Shown here: piece after piece, positions 60,690 through 64,000 of the stretch
How the letters are laid out: the number at the start of each line of letters is the position of its first letter
How positions within the stretch are numbered: position 1 is the first letter of the stretch
Assembly: GCF_900156545.1 (NCBI RefSeq)
Contig: NZ_FTNW01000003.1
Span: forward strand, 620,001 to 684,000
Direction of reading: 5' to 3'
Source: Aquipseudomonas alcaligenes
Lineage (GTDB): Bacteria > Pseudomonadota > Gammaproteobacteria > Pseudomonadales > Pseudomonadaceae
DNA: 64,000 nt
Position numbers and translations under genes: made by a program
The notes under the pieces: generated by a model
Database searches by the model: none
Told to the model about the DNA's origin: nothing
The model's input: only the letters and a program-made list of their open reading frames with translations

Positions 60690-62617
60690 GTGCCATTGCC
60701 GGTATCGTTCGCTTTGACGGTCAAGCGCTGGAGCGCAATCTACTGCAGCGCATGAGCAGCATACTTGCTCCCTATGGGCGCGATGCCCAGGACACCTGGC
60801 AGGGCGCTGGAGCTGGGCTGGTGCGCACCTTGCTGCGTACCACGCCAGAAGATCAGTATGACCGCCAGCCCGTCGTGCTCGGCGACTGTCTGGTGGTATT
60901 GGCGGGGCGCCTGGACAATCGTGACGAGCTGATCGCTCAGTTGGCGCTGGACCCACGCCTGGCCAGCCGCATGGCCGACGCCGAGTTGCTGGCGCAGGCT
61001 TGCCAGCGCTGGGACACCCAGGCCCTCGAGCGCATCGAGGGCAGCTATGCCATGGCTTGCTGGCACCCGCAGCGCCGGCGTCTCTGGCTGGCCCGTGATG
61101 TCATGGGCGGTCAGCCTTTGTTCTGGCACCGACAGTCCGGATTCCTGGCCTTTGCCTCGCTGCCCAAGGCCTTGTTCTGCGTACCGGGTGTGCCGCGCAG
61201 TGTCGACGAGCAGAGCGTGCTCGAACAACTGGCTCTGCTGCCGATGGCGGGCTGTTCGTTCAAGGATATCCAGCGGGTGAATCGGGGGGAGTTCGTGCTG
61301 GTGGAGGGCAATCAGCTTTCCACTCATGTTCACCGACGCCTGGGGAGTGGCCCGCAGGTGCGCTTCAAGCGGGACGAGGACTATGTCGAGGCGCTGCACG
61401 AGCACCTCCAGCGGGCCGTATCGGCCTGCCTGCGCAGCAGCGGGCCCGTAGCGTCACACCTCAGTTCCGGCTTCGACAGTTCTACCGTGACGGCCTACGC
61501 CGCGCGCCAACTGGCGCACAGGGGCGAGCGCCTGACTGCCTATACGGCAGCGCCCAGAGAGGGTTTCACAGGGCCCGTGCTGCGTGACCGTCATGGCGAC
61601 GAAAGCAAGGTGGCAGCGCTGCTGGCAGGCCGTTTCGACAATGTCGATCACGTGATTCTGCGCTCCTCTGGCGAGTCCCCATTGGCCTTGCTGGATGAGT
61701 CGATCGACGAGTTGGATCAGCCCCCGGTCAACCCCTGCAATAACGTCTGGCTGCGGGCCATCGAGCGCGACGCACAAGCGCGTGGCTGCAAGGTGATGCT
61801 GACCGGGCAGATGGGCAACATGTCCATTTCCTATCACGGCTATCCCTACATGGCGTCGCTCTGGCGCAAGGGGCGATGGCTGCAATGGTGGCGTGAGCTG
61901 TGTGCCTACCAGCGCACGCATCCGCAATGGCGCAAGCGCGGCCTCGTTCTGCGTACGGTTGGCGCGTCGATGCCAGCGTGGCTCTGGCAGCAGGTGGCGA
62001 TCCGGCGTGGCGACTTTGGCGGGGGGCTTGATCGCTATACGGCGGTGAACCAGCAGCAGTTGACCACGGGATGGCTGCAGCGGCGCGCCGAGGCCAAGGG
62101 CTGGGATCTCAGCTACCGACCCTGGCACGATGGCAGGGCCATGCGCCTGGCTGTGTTAGGTCGCATTGACACCGGCGCGGCGCTTGCTGCGGCGAACGTG
62201 CGTGGGCTGGAAATGCGCGATCCCACCTGCGACCGGCGGCTGGTGGAGTTTTGCCTGGGGGTGCCGGACTCGCAGTATCTGCGCGATGGGCAGCCGCGCT
62301 GGCTGTTGCGTCGGCTGATGGCTGACGTGCTACCCGAGGAGATTCTCGAGGGGCGCGGCAAGGGCTACCAGTTCGCTGACTGGTATGAGGGGCTTGGCGC
62401 TGATCGTGAGCGTCTGCGCGAGCAATTGCAGCAGCTGCGCCAACATCGTCGCGCGGCCCAGTTGCTCGATCTACCCGCTCTGGAGGCGCTGCTTGAAAAC
62501 TGGCCCGAAGAGGGCTGGGGCGACCTGGCGACCATTCAGCGCTATCGTCTAAAGCTGCTCCGTGGCGTCGCCATGGGCAACTTTATCCGCTATGCCGAAC
62601 CGGACAATCGCCAGTAG
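60686..62617 (+). CDS. Asparagine-synthetase-like macrolactam (lasso) cyclase
   Basis: The 643-aa protein has an N-terminal Ntn-like glutaminase domain and a C-terminal ATP-PPi domain with the PP-loop LSSGFDSST (residues 259-266). The start is MSAIAGIVRF: the catalytic Cys2 of true AsnB is replaced by Ser, as in lasso cyclases (C proteins), which use no glutamine. It also has LTGQMGNMSISYHG and GKGYQFADWYE. It should activate an Asp side chain of the precursor for attack by the core N-terminus. Its 3' end faces the precursor genes tail-to-tail. Confidence 0.88.
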   Translation: MSAIAGIVRFDGQALERNLLQRMSSILAPYGRDAQDTWQGAGAGLVRTLLRTTPEDQYDRQPVVLGDCLVVLAGRLDNRDELIAQLALDPRLASRMADAELLAQACQRWDTQALERIEGSYAMACWHPQRRRLWLARDVMGGQPLFWHRQSGFLAFASLPKALFCVPGVPRSVDEQSVLEQLALLPMAGCSFKDIQRVNRGEFVLVEGNQLSTHVHRRLGSGPQVRFKRDEDYVEALHEHLQRAVSACLRSSGPVASHLSSGFDSSTVTAYAARQLAHRGERLTAYTAAPREGFTGPVLRDRHGDESKVAALLAGRFDNVDHVILRSSGESPLALLDESIDELDQPPVNPCNNVWLRAIERDAQARGCKVMLTGQMGNMSISYHGYPYMASLWRKGRWLQWWRELCAYQRTHPQWRKRGLVLRTVGASMPAWLWQQVAIRRGDFGGGLDRYTAVNQQQLTTGWLQRRAEAKGWDLSYRPWHDGRAMRLAVLGRIDTGAALAAANVRGLEMRDPTCDRRLVEFCLGVPDSQYLRDGQPRWLLRRLMADVLPEEILEGRGKGYQFADWYEGLGADRERLREQLQQLRQHRRAAQLLDLPALEALLENWPEEGWGDLATIQRYRLKLLRGVAMGNFIRYAEPDNRQ

Positions 62618-62709
62618 CGGTTTAGCGGGCCATTGACGCTGACTTGGCTTCGGTTTCCTGCATCCATGCAGGGATTGGTCAAGTCTTCAAATGGCCTGTC
62701 GGCTGGCAA

Positions 62710-62856
62710 TCAGGACAGAAAACCAGCATCAGTTATGCCAGGCCCACCCGCCTCGGTTTCTGCGAGATCCAGTCGGACTAGGCTGGGCGCCTGGTAGGGC
62801 TGGCGTTCGCGGGCGTCGATCTGCTCGTTGGGCTCGGCGGTGGTATCGCGTTGCAT
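62710..62856 (-). CDS. Lasso-like RiPP precursor 1 (48 aa)
   Basis: The small ORF starts MQRDTTAEPNEQ and has AGGAG 10 nt before the ATG. The leader block ERQPYQAPSLVRLDLAETE contains the lasso recognition pattern Tyr21-x-x-Pro24-x-Leu26 and Thr34, two residues before the predicted core. The predicted core is AGGPGITDAGFLS (residues 36-48): Ala1, Asp8 for an 8-residue macrolactam, and a terminal Ser. The same leader block and layout occur in the ORF at 62996. It lies tail-to-tail with the cyclase. It is too short for a conventional gene call. Confidence 0.8.
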   Translation of the reverse strand: MQRDTTAEPNEQIDARERQPYQAPSLVRLDLAETEAGGPGITDAGFLS

Positions 62857-62995
62857 GTCAGGAATCTCCTATCAGGTTGATCAGCGAACCTGGTCCAGCA
62901 GGTTACTCACTGCCCGTGATGATAGATCAGGGGCAGGAGCACAGCTGAAGCTATGGCACTCATAACCAGCCAGTGATCGCAAAAAGACTGTGTTG

Positions 62996-63157
62996 TCAGG
63001 ACGTTGTAATGCCGTCAGAAATAGGACCGGTGGAGCCCAGTGTTTTTGCAACATCCATTTGCACCAGGCAGGGGGGCTCGTAGGGCTGGCGTTCGCAGGT
63101 ATCGGTCTGCGTGGTTGGCTCGTGGGTGGTAACGGTTTCAAGGTCGTTGGGTTGCAT
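62996..63157 (-). CDS. Lasso-like RiPP precursor 2 (53 aa)
   Basis: The small ORF starts MQPNDLETVTTHEP with AAGGAG 7 nt before the ATG. The leader block ERQPYEPPCLVQMDVAKTL again holds Tyr26-x-x-Pro29-x-Leu31 and Thr39 at -2. The predicted core is GSTGPISDGITTS (residues 41-53): Gly1, Asp8 and a terminal Ser. The two precursors share ERQPY-x-x-P-x-LV and the same core length, but their cores differ in most positions, the usual picture of duplicated RiPP precursors. No signal peptide. Confidence 0.82.
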   Translation of the reverse strand: MQPNDLETVTTHEPTTQTDTCERQPYEPPCLVQMDVAKTLGSTGPISDGITTS

Positions 63158-63430
63158 GCTGGGCTCCTTCCTGGTTGCTGGTATCTGATTGCATCAGCGC
63201 TTTCTGTTGGGCATTTCAAGCAACGATCGTCGCTTAATATCCAGGTTGCGGTGATCGCTTTGGATAAAGCGTCCGACCTGTTGATGAGTCCTGATCGAAC
63301 CTGGCCCAAACCAGCAGCGTTTTAGCACGATGAGCATATGGGTTCTAGCCTGTTTCCACAGGCGTTTTGAAAGGGCCGAAAACCTCAGATCCTCCCAGGC
63401 GTACGCTGCTCGGTGTGCGTGTCCGCGCCC
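63158..63430. other. 273-bp region upstream of the precursor genes
   Basis: It follows the nucleotidyltransferase stop (63431) and should hold the promoter of the precursors. ACCTGG-containing stretches near 63297 resemble one near 62887, between the two precursors. No further precursor-like ORF with YxxPxL was found here. Confidence 0.4.
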
Positions 63431-64000
63431 CTAGGAGTCAAGCCACCGTTCGTAGGCCGCCAGCAGGCGTGTCTGTTCGCCCAGCTGCGGGTTGCGCCTG
63501 GCTCTCAGGTGCTCCGGCAGGCGCTGGGTGAAGAAGCGCTGCCAGCGCATCCAGTAACCGATTAGAGGTGAGTTGGGCGTGCCCTGGGTGCTGAGCAGTT
63601 TCTCACGTGATGGAAACAGGGTCTGGACGATCAGGCTCACTTTCTCCGAGAGCCGCGCCTGTTTGCCCAGCAACATGAGGAAGTACGCATCCCGGCGTGA
63701 CTCAAGCACATGCAGCAACAGGTGCTTGCTGACCTCCATGACCTCTTCGCTGGGATGCTGTTCGACGTTCGCCAGGGGAATATCCAGCCGCGGCCAGGCC
63801 TGACGGGTCATTTCCAGTAGCAGGTGACAGCCCTTGCGGTAACCACCGTGCTCAGCCAGGTTCCAGAACAGCGGCCAATCGATGCTGTGCTTGGTCAGCA
63901 GCATGGCGATATCGCTGATGATCAAAGGGCCGTTGTCGAGCTGATGTTGATACGCAGCATGCACGATCAGATGCAGCAGTTGATCGGTGGGGGACAACAC
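63431..64000 (-). CDS. Nucleotidyltransferase family protein (C-terminal part; cut by window edge)
   Basis: 189 codons are open to the right edge; the N-terminus lies outside. The segment LSPTDQLLHLIVHAAYQHQLDNGPLIISDIAMLLTKHSIDWPLFWNLAEHGGYRKG matches the C-terminal part of the uncharacterised nucleotidyltransferase family (NTP_transf_5-like) that accompanies many lasso clusters with kinases. The catalytic part is not visible. It is on the precursor strand, upstream of both precursors. Confidence 0.72.
   Translation of the reverse strand: MLSPTDQLLHLIVHAAYQHQLDNGPLIISDIAMLLTKHSIDWPLFWNLAEHGGYRKGCHLLLEMTRQAWPRLDIPLANVEQHPSEEVMEVSKHLLLHVLESRRDAYFLMLLGKQARLSEKVSLIVQTLFPSREKLLSTQGTPNSPLIGYWMRWQRFFTQRLPEHLRARRNPQLGEQTRLLAAYERWLDS

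Noticed and set aside
62881..63309. 142-codon minus-strand frame covering precursor 2
   Set aside because: It lies in another frame, has no ribosome site and an implausible Pro/Ser-rich composition. The 53-aa ORF has AAGGAG and a paralogous neighbour.
1..64000. tRNA, rRNA, CRISPR array, phage or complete IS element
   Set aside because: No cloverleaf, array of regularly spaced repeats, integrase or transposase reading was found on either strand.

Overview
The window reads as chromosome of a high-GC Pseudomonas (sensu lato; the mendocina/alcaligenes side of the genus is a guess). The support is gene content and near-identity, from memory, to Pseudomonas proteins: RhlG, AhpC/AhpF, FolM-FolE-FolX, the HopJ/DUF1244 pair, SirB1-like protein, class I fumarase, a PL7 alginate lyase, and many LysR/AraC regulators. 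No rRNA, tRNA, CRISPR array, integrase or intact insertion sequence was seen.

Layout. 1-8.3 kb: a rubredoxin-reductase-like flavoprotein (cut by the edge), chromate transporter, Cache-GGDEF cyclase, Asp/Glu racemase, RluA-type pseudouridine synthase, AraC regulator, solute-binding protein, small monooxygenase, I78 lipoprotein. 8.4-15.5 kb: redox and electrophile genes (SDR, two LysRs, two DJ-1/PfpI proteins, glyoxalase I, double cupin, old yellow enzyme, MerR). 15.9-18.5 kb: a PuuB/OrdL-like oxidase whose 3' end is duplicated on the far side of an AT-richer sulfotransferase islet. 18.6-28.1 kb: a glycine-zipper protein, a three-domain flavin/2Fe-2S reductase, GST, tandem LysRs, then a divergent operon YHS-DoxX-GST-BufA-BufB-BufC, a bufferin-type copper-binding RiPP system. 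28.2-36 kb: a transporter fragment, Ca2+-type P-ATPase, PL7 lyase, RhlG and a dGTPase-like protein. 36-56 kb: ahpF/ahpC, a PilZ-like protein, flavodoxin, a hydrolase/aldolase operon, secreted lipase, SirB1, folM-folE-folX, fumarase, a second diguanylate cyclase, a ferredoxin reductase and an enoyl-CoA hydratase.

56.4-64 kb holds the most unusual system. Five genes are coupled by 4-8 bp overlaps: HPr-kinase-like, sulfotransferase, CobS/MoxR-like AAA+ ATPase, CobT-like VWA protein, and an asparagine-synthetase homologue lacking the catalytic Cys2. Opposite them, on the minus strand, are two unannotated small ORFs (48 and 53 aa) that look like lasso-peptide precursors: a shared leader block with Y-x-x-P-x-L, Thr at -2, and 13-residue cores (AGGPGITDAGFLS and GSTGPISDGITTS) with Asp at position 8 and a C-terminal Ser. 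A nucleotidyltransferase-like gene runs off the right edge. I infer a lasso-like RiPP pathway in which the macrolactam is made by the Asn-synthetase homologue and the terminal Ser is decorated by the kinase and/or transferases. The AAA+/VWA pair has no counterpart in lasso clusters I know of. The leader peptidase and recognition protein must lie beyond 64 kb or elsewhere.

Two short non-coding elements are also notable: a 171-bp MITE-like insertion splitting the loop of a terminator with a 10-bp target duplication (47.2 kb), and a 141-bp inverted-repeat element abutting the ahpC stop codon (37.8 kb).
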